Assembly: GCF_964019515.1 (NCBI RefSeq)
Contig: NZ_OZ026452.1
Location: 930,001 to 994,000, forward strand
DNA length: 64,000 nucleotides
Source: Serratia symbiotica (Periphyllus acericola)
Lineage (GTDB): Bacteria > Pseudomonadota > Gammaproteobacteria > Enterobacterales > Enterobacteriaceae
Direction: 5' to 3'
Below, one piece after another: positions 1 to 11,101 of this stretch (its first letter is position 1; each line of letters starts with the position of its first letter). The notes beneath the pieces were generated by a model that saw only the letters and a list, made by a program, of their open reading frames with translations, was not told the origin of the DNA and searched no databases. The position numbers were made by a program, and so were the translations under genes.

Positions 1-18
1 GGAACGCTCAGGGTTCAT
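1..18 (-). CDS. lon: Lon protease, first six codons (partial)
   Basis: The minus strand at the window edge reads ATG AAC CCT GAG CGT TCC (MNPERS), which matches the start of enterobacterial Lon, the ATP-dependent serine protease. A purine-rich run (AGAGAG) lies just upstream as a ribosome binding site. Lon directly downstream of clpX on the same strand is the standard enterobacterial order. Only six codons are visible, so the state of the rest of the gene is unknown. Confidence 0.8.
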
Positions 19-106
19 AGAACTCTCTCTTAGTTTTAATTTCCGCCAGGTTTAGGGGGATCTCATAAGACGTCAGCATCACACGTTTCATAAAATCTAG
101 TTGTGA

Positions 107-138
107 GTATATGGGGACGAGTGGCTGACATTCAACAG
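107..138 (-). promoter_or_regulatory. Sigma-32 heat-shock promoter of lon
   Basis: On the minus strand a TTGAA -35 core is followed after 14 nt by CCCCATATA, the classical RpoH -10. The sequence resembles the E. coli lon promoter as recalled and lies about 90-120 bp upstream of the lon ATG. It supports retained heat-shock control of lon. Confidence 0.75.
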
Positions 139-158
139 CCAGAATACAGGAAAGAGAG

Positions 159-184
159 ATGGGGGATAAAATCCCCCATTTTAC
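159..184 (-). terminator. Hairpin between clpX and lon, probable clpX terminator
   Basis: A 9-bp perfect stem (ATGGGGGAT / ATCCCCCAT) with a 3-nt loop lies 34 bases past the clpX stop. On the clpX strand it is followed by a pyrimidine-rich run rather than a pure T tract, so termination efficiency is uncertain. Confidence 0.5.
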
Positions 185-212
185 TGTCTAACATTATGGT
201 TTAACTGGCGAA

Positions 213-1484
213 TTATTCACCTGAAGCCTGCGCTTCCGGTTTGCCATAAATCAGCAGCGGCTTCGATTGACCCGCGATCACCGGCTCGTCGATCACCACT
301 TTTTCTACGCTGTCCATCGATGGTAGATCGTACATAGTGTTGAGCAGCGCGCCCTCCACGATGGAGCGCAGACCACGAGCGCCGGTTTTACGCGCCATGG
401 CTTTCTTAGCAATGGCGTTCAGCGCCTCGTCACGGAACTCAAGCTCAGCACCTTCCAGATTGAACAATGCTTGATATTGCTTGGTCAAGGCATTTTTCGG
501 CTCTTTCAGGATCTGGATCAGAGCATCTTCACTTAGCTCGCTCAACGTTGCCACTACCGGCAAACGGCCAATAAATTCAGGGATCAGACCAAACTTGATT
601 AAATCTTCCGGTTCGGCCTGTAGCAGCATTTCACCTTCGGTCGCTTTCTCAGATTCTCCTTTGACGGTTGCGCCAAAACCAATGCCGGAACCCCTGTTGA
701 CGCGCTGACCGATCACTTTATCCAGACCAGCAAAAGCGCCGCCGCAGATAAACAAGATCTTCGAGGTATCAACTTGCAGGAATTCCTGCTGTGGATGCTT
801 ACGCCCGCCCTGCGGCGGAACGGCGGCGATAGTGCCTTCAATCAGCTTCAGCAACGCCTGCTGCACACCTTCGCCCGATACATCGCGGGTGATAGATGGG
901 TTATCTGACTTACGGGAAATCTTATCAATTTCATCGAGATAGACGATACCACGCTGCGCTTTTTGTACGTCGTAGTCACATTTTTGCAGCAATTTTTGGA
1001 TGATATTCTCCACGTCCTCACCCACATAACCAGCTTCGGTCAATGTAGTGGCATCAGCCATAGTGAACGGCACATCCAGAAAACGCGCCAAGGTTTCCGC
1101 CAGCAGCGTCTTACCGCTGCCAGTCGGGCCAATCAGCAAAATGTTGCTTTTACCCAACTCGACACCATTGCTGGTATCGCCGTTGCGCAGGCGTTTGTAG
1201 TGGTTGTACACCGCAACCGCCAGCACTTTCTTCGCCTGTTCTTGACCAATGACGTAGTCATCCAGATGTTGGCGAATTTCGTGCGGCGTCGGTAGCTCAC
1301 TGCGCTCACGATGCGGTGCAACGTCTTTAATCTCTTCGCGAATAATGTCGTTACACAGGTCAACACATTCATCGCAGATATACACTGACGGACCGGCAAT
1401 CAGCTTACGTACTTCATGCTGGCTTTTGCCGCAGAAAGAGCAGTACAGCAGCTTTCCTGAACCGTCTTTGCGTCTATCTGTCAT
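213..1484 (-). CDS. clpX: ClpX, ATP-dependent unfoldase of the ClpXP protease
   Basis: This 423-residue protein matches ClpX end to end (E. coli 424). ClpX is the AAA+ hexamer that recognises degrons such as ssrA tags, unfolds substrates and feeds them to ClpP. The N-terminal zinc-binding domain has its four cysteines (CSFC near residue 15 and CDEC near 37). The Walker A GPTGSGKT (about 119-126), Walker B YLDEID and the ClpP-contact IGF-like loop GSGIGFGA are all present. It lies downstream of clpP on the same strand with a 138-bp gap and is followed by lon. No lesions are visible. Confidence 0.97.
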   Translation of the reverse strand: MTDRRKDGSGKLLYCSFCGKSQHEVRKLIAGPSVYICDECVDLCNDIIREEIKDVAPHRERSELPTPHEIRQHLDDYVIGQEQAKKVLAVAVYNHYKRLRNGDTSNGVELGKSNILLIGPTGSGKTLLAETLARFLDVPFTMADATTLTEAGYVGEDVENIIQKLLQKCDYDVQKAQRGIVYLDEIDKISRKSDNPSITRDVSGEGVQQALLKLIEGTIAAVPPQGGRKHPQQEFLQVDTSKILFICGGAFAGLDKVIGQRVNRGSGIGFGATVKGESEKATEGEMLLQAEPEDLIKFGLIPEFIGRLPVVATLSELSEDALIQILKEPKNALTKQYQALFNLEGAELEFRDEALNAIAKKAMARKTGARGLRSIVEGALLNTMYDLPSMDSVEKVVIDEPVIAGQSKPLLIYGKPEAQASGE

Positions 1485-1622
1485 AAATCAAACCTCTTCT
1501 TAGTCTTTGTCCCGCAAGAACATTACGGCGGCAGTGATGCCTCAAACGCCTATCGGGAACACCGAAAACCCTCAACAAAACGAACGATGCCTATTCTGAT
1601 TACTACACTCTAGCCACTACGT

Positions 1623-2246
1623 CTAGCTGCGGTGTGTCAGAATGCCGTCAACCAAACCGTATTCTACGGCTTCGTCCGCAGTCATAAAGCGATCGCGCTC
1701 GGTGTCGCATTCGATCTGCGCCAATGACTGGCCGGTATGCTCCGCCATCAGTTCATTTATGCGCGCCTTCACTTTCAAGATTTCACGAGCGTGGATTTCG
1801 ATATCCGTCGCCTGGCCCTGATAGCCGCCCAGAGGCTGGTGAATCATTACGCGCGAATTAGCCAAGCAGAAACGCTTGCCCTTGGCACCGGCAGTCAGCA
1901 GGAAGGATCCCATCGAACACGCTTGCCCAATACAAATGGTGCTGACATCCGGCTTGATGAATTTCATGGTGTCATAGATTGACATACCGGCAGTGATCAC
2001 GCCACCCGGCGAGTTGATGTAGAGGAAAGTGTCTTTTTCCGGGCTTTCCGCTTCGAGGAATAGCATCTGTGCCACAATCAGGTTGGCCATGTGGTCTTCT
2101 ACTTGACCAGTCAGGAAAATGATGCGCTCTTTCAGCAGGCGGGAATATATGTCGTAAGAACGTTCCCCGCGTGAAGTCTGCTCTACCACCATCGGCACCA
2201 AAGCCATGTTAGGTGGAAGTTGGTCTCTTTCTCCACTATATGACAT
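1623..2246 (-). CDS. clpP: ClpP, ATP-dependent Clp protease proteolytic subunit
   Basis: This is a 207-residue serine peptidase, the same length as E. coli ClpP. The catalytic serine lies in [11 protein letters not shown] and the histidine in [10 protein letters not shown], with the aspartate further on in the TERDRFM region. The N-terminal propeptide precedes the mature YDIYSRLL start. It forms the tetradecameric chamber served by ClpX and ClpA. It lies between tig and clpX on the minus strand, as in E. coli. Intact. Confidence 0.97.
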   Translation of the reverse strand: MSYSGERDQLPPNMALVPMVVEQTSRGERSYDIYSRLLKERIIFLTGQVEDHMANLIVAQMLFLEAESPEKDTFLYINSPGGVITAGMSIYDTMKFIKPDVSTICIGQACSMGSFLLTAGAKGKRFCLANSRVMIHQPLGGYQGQATDIEIHAREILKVKARINELMAEHTGQSLAQIECDTERDRFMTADEAVEYGLVDGILTHRS

Positions 2247-2649
2247 TACCGTCTCCTAATAGAAATTGCTTTGGCGGCTAAAGTTACCCCCTAATACACC
2301 AATTCTACTTGAGAACGGTCATGATGGCTATGCTCAAGCATTCAACCCATCCCAAACCTACCCAACGGCTATTTCATCATCCCATGCATTTTGGCAAACA
2401 GTCGCTAGATTTTTACACATTTGGGGAGCGATGGCGAGTTTTCAAGCCCAGACGATGACTTTATCGCTTCAGTCCCCAGCATGCCGTTTGACCAATATGT
2501 AGCCAAGTAAACATGTGTCTGTTGCTAAGATTAAAGCGGTGATTAATCAGCAACATGATAAAATAAAAGCCCGCAACTGAAGGTTACGGGCTTTTTATTA
2601 TACAGCCTACAGCGCTCCGCCATTGAAAACTAGAGCGTTCCTTCCGCAC
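2247..2649 (-). other. tig-clpP intergenic region
   Basis: About 400 bp with no recognisable gene. It contains the tig terminator (2566-2598) and must carry the clpP promoter. An open frame on the plus strand (2266-2502) has no family resemblance and I regard it as chance. Confidence 0.6.
2566..2598 (-). terminator. Rho-independent terminator downstream of tig
   Basis: An 8-bp stem (AAAGCCCG / CGGGCTTT) with a 13-nt loop is flanked by A-rich and T-rich runs on both sides. It could act on both strands. On the minus strand it lies about 50 bp past the tig stop. Confidence 0.8.
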
Positions 2650-3969
2650 TCAAATACGACTATTACGCCTGTTTGAGGCTGGGTTCATCAATTCGCTGAA
2701 AGCGATAGCCTTCTCGGTCAATTGTGCTTTTGCCAACAGGGCTTCTACCGCTTGATCTTCCAATGCCACGTTGCGCATATTGTTCATCAGATCTTTGTTC
2801 TTACTGTAGAATTCAACAACTTCTCGCGGATCTTCGTAGGCGGAGGCCATTTCCTCAATCAGAGTTTTTACGCGCTCTTCGTCAGCTTTCAAATTGTTGG
2901 CAGTGATCACTTCGCCCAGCAGCAGACCGACAGCAACGCGACGCTTAGCCTGCTCTTCAAACAGTTCGCGTGGCAGTTCCAGTGCTTGTTTCTCGTCGCC
3001 ACCTAAACGCTGTGCCGCCTGATGGCGCAGAACGTCAGCCTCACCATCGATCAGCACAGCAGGCACGTCGATGTCGTTAGTGCTGACCAGGCCGTCGATT
3101 ACCTGAGTCTTGATACGGTTACGCACGGCACCTTTCAGCTCGCGTTCCATGTTTTTACGCACTTCGGCGCGCAGAGCGTCAACGGAACCATCAGCCACAC
3201 CAAAGTGCTTGATGAACTCTTCGCTCAGCTCTGGCAACTCGCGCTCTTCAACTTTCTTTAGAACAATAGCGAATTTAGCCGCTTTACCCTGCAGATTTTC
3301 TGTGTGGTAGTCTTCCTGTAAGTTAACATCGATGGTGAATTCTTCACCGGCCTTGTGACTGGCCAGACCTTCTTCAAAACCTGGCATCATGCGGCCTTGT
3401 CCCATGACCAGCACAAAATCAGAAGCTTTACCGCCCTCAAACTCCTCGCCGTCAATAGAACCGGTGAAGTCAATGGTCACGCGGTCTTCAACCTCTATTG
3501 CGCGGTCACTTTCTTTCCAAGTCGCCTGCTGCTTGCGCAAAGTTTCCAACATAGTGTCAACGTCAGCATCGGTAACTTCAACCAATGGCTTCTCGACCTC
3601 AATGCTGTCTAGAGCTTTCAGCTCAACATCTGGATACACTTCGAACTCAACAGCGAAGCTGAAATCTTCACCTTCTTTATATTCGCCCGGCAGGTAATTT
3701 GGCCTACCAGCCGGATTGATCTTTTCTTTGACGATCGCATCAATGAAGCTGCGCTGCATCACTTCGCCCAGCACGTCCTGACGAATAGAGGTGCCATAAC
3801 GCTGTTCAACGATGTTACGCGGCACTTTTCCTTTACGGAAGCCATCGATACGAACGCTTTTCGCCGTATTGATCAGTTCTTTCTTAACTTCCTGGCTGAT
3901 ACTTTCGGCGGGTACAGTAATAGAGAGACGGCGCCCCAGACCTTGAGTGGTTTCTACCGAAACTTGCAT
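2650..3969 (-). CDS. tig: Trigger factor, ribosome-bound chaperone and prolyl isomerase
   Basis: The 439-residue product matches trigger factor (E. coli 432). The N-terminal ribosome-binding domain carries a signature-like loop ([17 protein letters not shown], about 43-59). The FKBP-type PPIase domain lies near 150-240 and the C-terminal chaperone arms follow. The C terminus differs: after ELMN it reads eight residues, PASNRRNS, then RI. An apparent native end (GCG TAA TAG) is visible out of frame at about 2660-2671, which suggests a small insertion in the last codons. The extension is at the disordered tail and probably tolerated. Confidence 0.95.
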   Translation of the reverse strand: MQVSVETTQGLGRRLSITVPAESISQEVKKELINTAKSVRIDGFRKGKVPRNIVEQRYGTSIRQDVLGEVMQRSFIDAIVKEKINPAGRPNYLPGEYKEGEDFSFAVEFEVYPDVELKALDSIEVEKPLVEVTDADVDTMLETLRKQQATWKESDRAIEVEDRVTIDFTGSIDGEEFEGGKASDFVLVMGQGRMMPGFEEGLASHKAGEEFTIDVNLQEDYHTENLQGKAAKFAIVLKKVEERELPELSEEFIKHFGVADGSVDALRAEVRKNMERELKGAVRNRIKTQVIDGLVSTNDIDVPAVLIDGEADVLRHQAAQRLGGDEKQALELPRELFEEQAKRRVAVGLLLGEVITANNLKADEERVKTLIEEMASAYEDPREVVEFYSKNKDLMNNMRNVALEDQAVEALLAKAQLTEKAIAFSELMNPASNRRNSRI

Positions 3970-4340
3970 CTTGTTACCTCAAAAAAATCACAGTGCTCGG
4001 TTAGCTCCGCCCAAGTACCAGAGCCGCTACCCATGCAGAACGGAGTTCCCTAATGACAGAAGCGTACCGAAACCATTCCAAAAAATAAAACGCGGCATTA
4101 TAGCGGTGCATGCGTGGTGAGTCGAGGACAGCAAAGCAACACTGACGCATTAAAACGCACATTCTGCCAATTTGATGGTCAAAGGGCAACCGCAGCCGAC
4201 CACCGCGTAGCCCTATTGGTCATCACCTGTGTCGTCTTCAAAAGCCAAAACACAAGCTGCCCGCTGGCCGCTCCAAAATTCGTAAGTAATAATACCCCAA
4301 ATCAAGGGAAAAGTTCCACTGATCACTGTCAATTTTAACC
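3970..4340. other. tig-bolA intergenic region
   Basis: About 370 bp. Open frames at 4001-4189 and 4114-4338 show no recognisable family and lack convincing start sites. It should contain the tig promoter, but I cannot point to a clear -35/-10 pair. Confidence 0.5.
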
Positions 4341-4655
4341 TTAGGCCAAGGTGCCAGCCCCGCGACAGTGTGGTGAGGCCGGTACCTTGGTCTGTTGCCC
4401 TTCCCACTCTTTCAGGGTAAAGGTGTGCAAGGCCAGTGCACGCACACCGTTTGCCAGTTCTTCCGATAACACGCCGTAGATCGAACGGTGGCGAGTTATT
4501 AAACGCTCGCCAATAAAGCGATCGCTGACCAATACCACCTTGAAATGGCTTTCTGAACCGACCGGAACGTTGTGACGATAGCTTTCATCAACGACATCCA
4601 GATGCGTAGGCTCAAATGTCACCATTAACTTTGCTTCTATCTGCTCGCGAACCAT
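4341..4655 (-). CDS. bolA: BolA, stress-response transcription and morphology regulator
   Basis: This 104-residue protein matches BolA end to end (E. coli 105). The KH-like fold core [19 protein letters not shown] and the [15 protein letters not shown] segment are conserved, including the histidines proposed to bind Fe-S clusters with monothiol glutaredoxins. It sits upstream of tig on the same strand, as in E. coli. Known roles are growth-phase control of cell shape and envelope genes and Fe-S trafficking. No lesions are visible. Confidence 0.93.
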   Translation of the reverse strand: MVREQIEAKLMVTFEPTHLDVVDESYRHNVPVGSESHFKVVLVSDRFIGERLITRHRSIYGVLSEELANGVRALALHTFTLKEWEGQQTKVPASPHCRGAGTLA

Positions 4656-4705
4656 AGGATTTCCTTACACCACTGGCATGAAGATCATACTAATCCAGTT
4701 CAATA

Positions 4706-4767
4706 TTAGGCTGTGTCCGACCATTTCCAGGTGAGCGCCACCACAACCAATTACCGGACACAGCCTA
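4706..4767. repeat. 62-bp inverted-repeat element, probable IS or MITE remnant
   Basis: The 13-nt arms TAGGCTGTGTCCG and CGGACACAGCCTA face each other across about 36 bp upstream of bolA. A similar end (accggacacaacctag) recurs near 27800-27815. This suggests collapsed copies of an otherwise unseen element. No transposase is present. Confidence 0.5.
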
Positions 4768-5018
4768 GCAGAAGCAACCCCATTTTAACGCATCGCCCGG
4801 ATAAATTTCTGTTTCTTCCGGGACAAATGGTGGTCAACGCGCCATACCTATTGGGATTAATCTGATTAAATCTGTTAAAAAGTTTTTTTTCATCAATAAT
4901 AAATAAAAATTTATCACTCATGCACATTATGCGCTGTCACCAAGCAGCGACCATGCTATGGTATCAGCACTATGTTGCTCTGATTATGGCTAAATCCGTC
5001 GAAAATGAGACAGCAACC

Positions 5019-5597
5019 ATGTTAAAGAAACTTTATCTTCCCTTGCTAGGCGCACTGCTACTGTTAGGTTGTGCGGCCAGCAGCAACACGCTAAACGTGA
5101 CGCCGAAGATCGTGTTGCCGCAGCAAGTTCCCACCCTGCAAGGCGTCACCGTCAGCATCAATGGCGAGGATCAGCGACAGGATCAAGCGCTGGCCACAGT
5201 GAACCGCAATGGCCAATTGGTGACCTTGAGGCCAACGCGCGATCTGCGCTTTCTGTTAAAGGAAGTGCTGTAAAAACAGATGAACGCCCGTGGCTACATG
5301 ATCGGAAACGCTGGCGCAGTTGATCTGCAAATCGTGGTCAATAATCTGTATGCCGATGTATAAGAAGGCAACCTGCGCTACAACATCACCACCAAAGCTG
5401 ATATTTCGGTCATCGCCCAGGCGAAGAACGGCAACAAACAGGTAAAAAACTACCGCTCCACATATAACGTGCAAGGCGCTTTCACCGCCACTAACGAGAA
5501 AATCACCAGTGCAGTCAATAGCATGCTCAGCGTTGTCATCGCCAATATGGCGCAAGACACCATCATCACCGACTTTATCCAGAAAAATGCGCGATAA
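5019..5597 (+). pseudogene. yajG: YajG lipoprotein, broken by two nonsense codons
   Basis: The frame starts MLKKLYLPLLGALLLLGC, a lipoprotein signal with lipobox LLGC. It follows YajG through VSINGEDQRQDQALA and DLRFLLKEVL to the end IITDFIQKNAR. Two in-frame TAA codons interrupt it, at 5271-5273 (after KEVL, where E. coli has Glu) and 5359-5361 (after LYADV). There is no frameshift, so these are point nonsense mutations. YajG is an outer-membrane lipoprotein of unknown role upstream of ampG. The upstream ATG at 4920 is in frame but not part of the family. Confidence 0.9.
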
Positions 5598-5652
5598 TGC
5601 GACATACCCGATGCCGCGCGGATAATAACCTAAGGATACAGACCGGCAACTC

Positions 5653-7128
5653 ATGTTAAAACAGTATTTGAACATATTCACCCAGCGCAATTATGCCATT
5701 CTGCTGCTGCTGGGCTTTGCATCGGGTTTGCCGTTGGCATTATCCTCCGGCACACTACAGGCTTGGATGACTGTCGAAAATATCGATTTGAAAACCATCG
5801 GAATCTTCTCGCTGGTCGGTCAAGCCTATGTGTTTAAATTCCTCTGGGCACCCTTTATGGATCGCTACACCCCGCCTTTCTTGGGGAGGAGGCGAGGTTG
5901 GCTACTGCTTAGCCAAATCCTGCTGGTTGCGGCAATAGCGGCGATGGGTTTCATGCAGCCAGCACAGCATTTAGGGTTGCTGGCGGCACTGGCAGTGATG
6001 GTGGCGTTCTGTTCCGCATCGCAAGATATTGTTTTTGACGCCTACAAAACTGACCTGCTAAGTGCCAAAGAACGCGGTGCCGGCGCAGCAATATCGGTGC
6101 TTAGCTACCGGCTGGCAATGCTGGTTTCCGGCGGGATGGCATGGTGGCTAGCGGATCGCTATCTCGGTTGGCAGTTGACCTATTGGCTGATGGCCGGGCT
6201 GATGCTGATTGGCATCGCCGCTACCCTGATGGCACCGGAACCGGACAACAGTATCCCGGTACAGCGCACTATGAAGCAGGCTGTGGTCGCACCGCTGCGC
6301 GATTTCTTTGCACGTAACAATGCCTGGCTGATCCTGCTGCTTATCGTGACGTACAAAATGGGTGATGCATTCGCCGGTAGCCTGAGCACCACTTTCCTGA
6401 TCCGAGGCGTGGGTTTCAATGCGAGTGAAGTGGGTCTGGTAAATAAGACCCTTGGCCTGCTCGCCACTATCAGCGGTGCGTTGTTTGGTGGCGTGCTAAT
6501 GCAACAGATAAGCCTATGCCGCGCTCTCATGCTATTCGGTATCCTACAGGCGGTCTCCAACCTCGGCTACTGGGTTCTGGCGGTGACCGACAAAAACATC
6601 TTTACGATGGGCAGCACCATCTTCCTGGAACACCTGTGCGGCGGTATGGGTACTGCGGCGTTCGTCACGCTGTTGATGACTCTATGCAATCGATCATTTT
6701 CCGCAACCCAATTTGCGTTGCTTTCCGCGTTCTCCGCCGTTGGCCGTGTCTATATCGGCCCGATCGCTGGCTGGTTCGTCGAGACAAATGGCTGGCCGCT
6801 GTTCTATTTATTCTCGATCGCCGCCGCCCTACCTGGCCTGCTATTGCTTGGCATCTGCCGCAAGACGCTTGAATATACTCAAAAGACCGGTAATTTTATG
6901 CCACGTGAGGCATTCCCTAGGGCTTATAACTGGACGCTGCGGTTATTAACGCTAGGTTGTACGCTGCTAGGCTTGTGGCTATTGTTGCTGATAGCCGATA
7001 ATCTGGACTGGTTACAGGTGCCTGGTCTGGCAGAGAGAATGTTGCAGATCGGTGCCGCGTTCAGTCTGATGGGCATCCTGATGGGTAGCCTGTTGGACTC
7101 TCTGGCGTTACGCCGTATGCGGGTATGA
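5653..7128 (+). CDS. ampG: AmpG, anhydromuropeptide permease
   Basis: A 491-residue major facilitator protein, the same length as E. coli AmpG, with about 14 hydrophobic segments. The first segment (YAILLLLGFASGLPLAL) and the DRYTPPFLGRRRGW loop are typical of the family. AmpG imports GlcNAc-anhydroMurNAc peptides from the periplasm for cell-wall recycling. It follows yajG by 55 bp, as in E. coli. It is intact while its neighbour yajG is dead, so any shared transcript still serves it. Confidence 0.95.
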   Translation: MLKQYLNIFTQRNYAILLLLGFASGLPLALSSGTLQAWMTVENIDLKTIGIFSLVGQAYVFKFLWAPFMDRYTPPFLGRRRGWLLLSQILLVAAIAAMGFMQPAQHLGLLAALAVMVAFCSASQDIVFDAYKTDLLSAKERGAGAAISVLSYRLAMLVSGGMAWWLADRYLGWQLTYWLMAGLMLIGIAATLMAPEPDNSIPVQRTMKQAVVAPLRDFFARNNAWLILLLIVTYKMGDAFAGSLSTTFLIRGVGFNASEVGLVNKTLGLLATISGALFGGVLMQQISLCRALMLFGILQAVSNLGYWVLAVTDKNIFTMGSTIFLEHLCGGMGTAAFVTLLMTLCNRSFSATQFALLSAFSAVGRVYIGPIAGWFVETNGWPLFYLFSIAAALPGLLLLGICRKTLEYTQKTGNFMPREAFPRAYNWTLRLLTLGCTLLGLWLLLLIADNLDWLQVPGLAERMLQIGAAFSLMGILMGSLLDSLALRRMRV

Positions 7129-7565
7129 TGTCGCTGGCCTGCGTTCACGCTGGTCAGCAAAAAAATCTTCCAGCGCTAATCTATTGGTAAAAAAAGATCA
7201 CCGGATGCAAAATTATTTTTTGTCCGCCCAACACGTATTCGAAATCAAATTAAATTCACCCTTAACTCACAATTAGTTTACATCAAAGCCAACCATTTCT
7301 TCTGCATTTAAAAATATGCTTCGCCTGTCTGATTCCTCATACCTTTATTTTTCCTTAATATAATCCCTGACATGATGCAACACGACAACGTGTTATTGCC
7401 ATTTGGTAAATACGCAGCAGGACAACATCTGTGACCTCGTTAACAGAAAGTGCCAACTCAGGCGCTGACATACCTTTAATAAGCATGTTTACAGTACCGC
7501 ACCCTTCCCGTAAAATGCCCAGACACATGAAAAGACAATAGAGCTTTAGCAATTGGGGTCCTTAG
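7129..7565. other. ampG-cyoA intergenic region
   Basis: A 437-bp A+T-rich stretch without a recognisable gene. It should hold the cyo promoter region (in E. coli controlled by ArcA and Fnr), but I could not place the elements with confidence. Confidence 0.5.
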
Positions 7566-8498
7566 ATGAGACTTAAGAAATACAATAAAAGTATTGGGGT
7601 AATCTCATTAATTGCAGCAACGGTAGTACTCAGTGGCTGCCATAATATGATATTGATGAACCCCAAAGGAGCAATTGGTATTGAGCAACGAACACTGATT
7701 ATCACTGCGATCATGTTAATGCTGATCGTGGTAATACCTGTCATTTTTATGGCGTTTACTTTTGCCTGGAAGTACCGAGCCTCCAACAAAGACGCCAAAT
7801 ACCGTCCTGACTGGGCACATTCCAATAAGATTGAAGTAGTCGTCTGGACCATTCCTATCATTATTATTGCCATCCTCGGCACTATTACCTGGAAGACCAC
7901 TCATGAGCTTGATCCGTTCAAGCAGATTGTCACTGACAAGAAGCCGATGACCATCGAAGTGGTGTCGCTCGACTGGAAATGGCTGTTTATTTACCCAGAG
8001 CAAGGCATTGCGACTGTTAATGAGCTAGCTTTCCCGAAAGACGTTCCTATCGAATTTAAGGTCACTTCTGACTCAGTAATGAACTCGTTCTTTATTCCTC
8101 AGTTAGGTGGGCAGATTTATGCGATGGCCGGGATGCAAACCAAACTGCACCTGATCGGTAACGAGGCTGGGGAATACGCCGGTATTTCCAGCAGCTACAG
8201 TGGCCGTGGGTTCTCCGGCATGAAGTTCACCGCAATTGTGACTCCGACCGAAGGCGACTTTGATCAGTGGGTTGCCAAGGTGAAAGCATCGCCTAATAAC
8301 CTTAATGCTACCAGCGACTTTAACACACTGGCAGCACCGAGTGAAAACAACCCGGTAGCGTACTTCTCAATTGTCAAACCGAATTTGTTCAAAGAGACTA
8401 TTGCCAAATTCATGGGCGATATGGACATGCACACTGTCGCTACTGCGCATCCAGGTATGGACATGGGTGAATATACTCACGCCGGAGCTGAGGAATAA
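7566..8498 (+). CDS. cyoA: Cytochrome bo3 ubiquinol oxidase subunit II
   Basis: The 310-residue product matches CyoA (E. coli 315). It has a lipoprotein signal ending in the lipobox LSGC near residue 24, two transmembrane helices (about 40-62 and 90-108) and a periplasmic cupredoxin-like domain with [19 protein letters not shown]. Like other quinol oxidases it lacks the CuA ligand set. It is the first gene of cyoABCDE, followed after 4 bp by cyoB. The complex oxidises ubiquinol and pumps protons at high oxygen. Confidence 0.96.
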   Translation: MRLKKYNKSIGVISLIAATVVLSGCHNMILMNPKGAIGIEQRTLIITAIMLMLIVVIPVIFMAFTFAWKYRASNKDAKYRPDWAHSNKIEVVVWTIPIIIIAILGTITWKTTHELDPFKQIVTDKKPMTIEVVSLDWKWLFIYPEQGIATVNELAFPKDVPIEFKVTSDSVMNSFFIPQLGGQIYAMAGMQTKLHLIGNEAGEYAGISSSYSGRGFSGMKFTAIVTPTEGDFDQWVAKVKASPNNLNATSDFNTLAAPSENNPVAYFSIVKPNLFKETIAKFMGDMDMHTVATAHPGMDMGEYTHAGAEE

Positions 8499-8502
8499 AC
8501 TG

Positions 8503-10494
8503 ATGTTGGGAAAATTAACACTTGATGCGGTTCCATACCACGAACCGATTATCATGGTCACCGTTGCTGCGATTGTTATTGGCATTCTGGCTCTGCTGGC
8601 ACTGATAACATATTTAGGTAAATGGAAATGGCTGTGGAAAGATTGGCTGACTTCTGTCGACCACAAAAAAATTGGTATCATGTACATCATCGTAGCCATG
8701 GTTATGCTGCTACGCGGTTTTGCCGATGCCATCATGATGCGAAGCCAGCAGGCGATTGCGTCCGCCGGTGAGGCTGGGTTCCTGCCTCCTCACCACTACG
8801 ATCAAATCTTCACCGCCCACGGCGTAATCATGATCTTCTTCATGGCGATGCCACTGGTAGTCGGTCTGATGAATATCGTAGTACCGTTACAAATCGGTGC
8901 GCGTGACGTAGCTTTCCCGTTCCTGAACTCCCTGAGTTTCTGGCTGTTTGTGGTAGGTGTGGTGCTGATCAACCTCTCGCTGGGCGTTGGTGAGTTCGCA
9001 CAAACCGGTTGGCTGGCATATCCGCCACTGTCGGGCAAAGAGTACAGCCCTGGCGTCGGAGTTGATTACTGGATCTGGAGCCTGCAAATTTCTGGGCTGG
9101 GTACCCTGCTGACCGGCGTAAACTTCTTCTCTACCATTATGAAGATGCGTGCTCCTGGCATGCCGCTGATGAAGATGCCGGTATTTACTTGGGCGGTACT
9201 CTGTACTAACGTCCTGATCATCGTTGCTTTCCCCATTCTGACTGTAACCATCGCATTGCTGACGCTGGATCGCTATCTGGGTACCCATTTCTTCACCAAT
9301 GATATGGGTGGTAACATGATGATGTACATCAACCTGATCTGGGCTTGGGGTCACCCAGAAGTGTACATTCTGGTGCTTCCAGTGTTCGGTGTGTTCTCCG
9401 AAGTTACCGCCACCTTCTCCAGAAAACGCCTGTTCGGTTATACCTCGCTGGTATGGGCAACAATCGCGATTACCCTTCTGTCATTCATCGTATGGTTGCA
9501 CCACTTCTTCACCATGGGGTCTGGCGCGAACGTTAACGCCTTCTTCGGCATCGCCACCATGATCATTTCTATACCAACCGGGGTGAAGATCTTTAACTGG
9601 CTGTTTACCATGTATCAGGGCCGTATACAGTTCAACTCTATCATGCTGTGGACTGTTGGCTTCATCATCACCTTTTCTGTAGGTGGCATGACTGGCGTTC
9701 TGCTGGCGGTGCCAGGCGCGAACTTCGTGTTGCACAACAGCTTGTTCCTGATTGCCCACTTCCATAACGTGATCATCGGCGGTGTGGTGTTTGGTTGCTT
9801 TGCTGGCCTGACCTACTGGTTCCCTAAATCTTTCGGCTTCCGGCTTAACGAGAAATGGGGCATCCGTGCGTTCTGGTGCTGGATCATTGGCTTCTTCATT
9901 GCCTTTATGCCGCTGTACGCTCTGGGCTTTATGGGTATGACTCGTCGTATCAGCCAGAACATCAACCCTGAGTTCCACCCTCTGCTGCTGGTAGCGGCTT
10001 GTGGTGCAGCGCTGATTGCCTGTGGTGTCCTGTGCCAGTTAATTCAGATCTTCGTTAGCGTGCGTGACCGCGAGCAGAACCGCGATCTGACTGGTGACCC
10101 ATGGGACGCTCGCACACTGGAGTGGTCAACTTCGTCTCCACCGCCGTTCTACAACTTTTCCGTAGTGCCACACATTCATGATCGCGATGAATTCTGGGAC
10201 ATGAAAGAAAAAGGTGAAGCCTATAAGAAACCGGCGAAATACGAACCGATTCATATGCCGAAAAATACCAGCGCCGGTATGATTATTGCTGGTTTTAGCC
10301 TGGTATTCGGTTTCGCGATGATCTGGAATATCTGGTGGATGGCGATCGCTGGCTTCGTGGGCATGATCGTGACCTGGATAGCCAAGAGCTTCGATGAAGA
10401 CATTGATTACTATGTGCAAGTTGATGAAATCGAGCGCATTGAAAACCAACACTATGAACAAATCAGCAAAGCAGGCGTGAAACATGTCAACTGA
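8503..10494 (+). CDS. cyoB: Cytochrome bo3 ubiquinol oxidase subunit I
   Basis: A 663-residue protein from the ATG at 8503, equal to E. coli CyoB. The frame is open further upstream (to 8371), but that part overlaps cyoA and is not family sequence. The heme-copper ligands are visible: HGVIM near residue 106, the CuB/crosslink motif WGHPEVYIL (about 282-290), the HH pair in [10 protein letters not shown] (about 333-334) and the heme ligands in [12 protein letters not shown] (about 411-422). It holds the low-spin heme b, heme o3 and CuB. It overlaps cyoC by 11 bp. Confidence 0.97.
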   Translation: MLGKLTLDAVPYHEPIIMVTVAAIVIGILALLALITYLGKWKWLWKDWLTSVDHKKIGIMYIIVAMVMLLRGFADAIMMRSQQAIASAGEAGFLPPHHYDQIFTAHGVIMIFFMAMPLVVGLMNIVVPLQIGARDVAFPFLNSLSFWLFVVGVVLINLSLGVGEFAQTGWLAYPPLSGKEYSPGVGVDYWIWSLQISGLGTLLTGVNFFSTIMKMRAPGMPLMKMPVFTWAVLCTNVLIIVAFPILTVTIALLTLDRYLGTHFFTNDMGGNMMMYINLIWAWGHPEVYILVLPVFGVFSEVTATFSRKRLFGYTSLVWATIAITLLSFIVWLHHFFTMGSGANVNAFFGIATMIISIPTGVKIFNWLFTMYQGRIQFNSIMLWTVGFIITFSVGGMTGVLLAVPGANFVLHNSLFLIAHFHNVIIGGVVFGCFAGLTYWFPKSFGFRLNEKWGIRAFWCWIIGFFIAFMPLYALGFMGMTRRISQNINPEFHPLLLVAACGAALIACGVLCQLIQIFVSVRDREQNRDLTGDPWDARTLEWSTSSPPPFYNFSVVPHIHDRDEFWDMKEKGEAYKKPAKYEPIHMPKNTSAGMIIAGFSLVFGFAMIWNIWWMAIAGFVGMIVTWIAKSFDEDIDYYVQVDEIERIENQHYEQISKAGVKHVN

Positions 10495-11101
10495 TACTCT
10501 GATTACCCCTAACGCAGCCCATGCTCTGCATGGGCATTACGACGCAGGAGAGACCAAAGTCTTTGGATTTTGGATCTACCTGATGAGCGATTGTATTTTG
10601 TTTGCATGCTTGTTCGCGACTTATGCTGTACTGGCGAACGGAACCGCAGGGGGTCCTGCGGGCAAAGACATCTTCGAGCTGAAGTTTGTCTTGGTTGAAA
10701 CTTTCCTGCTGTTATTCAGCTCCATCACCTACGGCATGGCAATTATCGCCATGAAAAAAGGCAAAGTGGGTGGCGTAAATATCTGGCTGTTCCTAACCTT
10801 CCTGTTTGGTCTGAGCTTCGTCGCGATGGAAAGCTATGAGTTCCATCACTTGATCGTCGAAGGCTTTGCTCCAGATTGCAGCGCATTCCTGTCCAGCTTC
10901 TTTGCGCTGATTGCGACTCACGGTCTGCATGTGTCTATCGGCTTGATTTGGATCGCCATCATGATGATTCAAGTGAGTCAACGCGGTCTGACCTCAATCA
11001 ATAAAACCCGTTTTATGTGTCTGAGCCTATTCTGGCATTTCTTGGATGTGATTTGGATTTGCGTATTTACAGTTGTCTACCTTCTGGGGGTTATGTCATG
11101 A
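10484..11101 (+). CDS. cyoC: Cytochrome bo3 ubiquinol oxidase subunit III
   Basis: 205 residues with five transmembrane helices, against 204 in E. coli. The motif [21 protein letters not shown] and the [11 protein letters not shown] and [13 protein letters not shown] segments are typical of CyoC. It is a structural subunit beside CyoB. The ATG overlaps the end of cyoB and its own stop overlaps the ATG of cyoD, consistent with translational coupling. Confidence 0.96.
   Translation: MSTDTLITPNAAHALHGHYDAGETKVFGFWIYLMSDCILFACLFATYAVLANGTAGGPAGKDIFELKFVLVETFLLLFSSITYGMAIIAMKKGKVGGVNIWLFLTFLFGLSFVAMESYEFHHLIVEGFAPDCSAFLSSFFALIATHGLHVSIGLIWIAIMMIQVSQRGLTSINKTRFMCLSLFWHFLDVIWICVFTVVYLLGVMS

Noticed and set aside
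2266..2502. 78-codon open frame upstream of clpP on the plus strand
   Set aside because: No family resemblance. It overlaps the clpP promoter region and lacks a convincing ribosome site.
4001..4338. Overlapping small open frames between tig and bolA
   Set aside because: They lie on both strands over the same bases, show no recognisable domain and are most simply chance frames in a promoter region.
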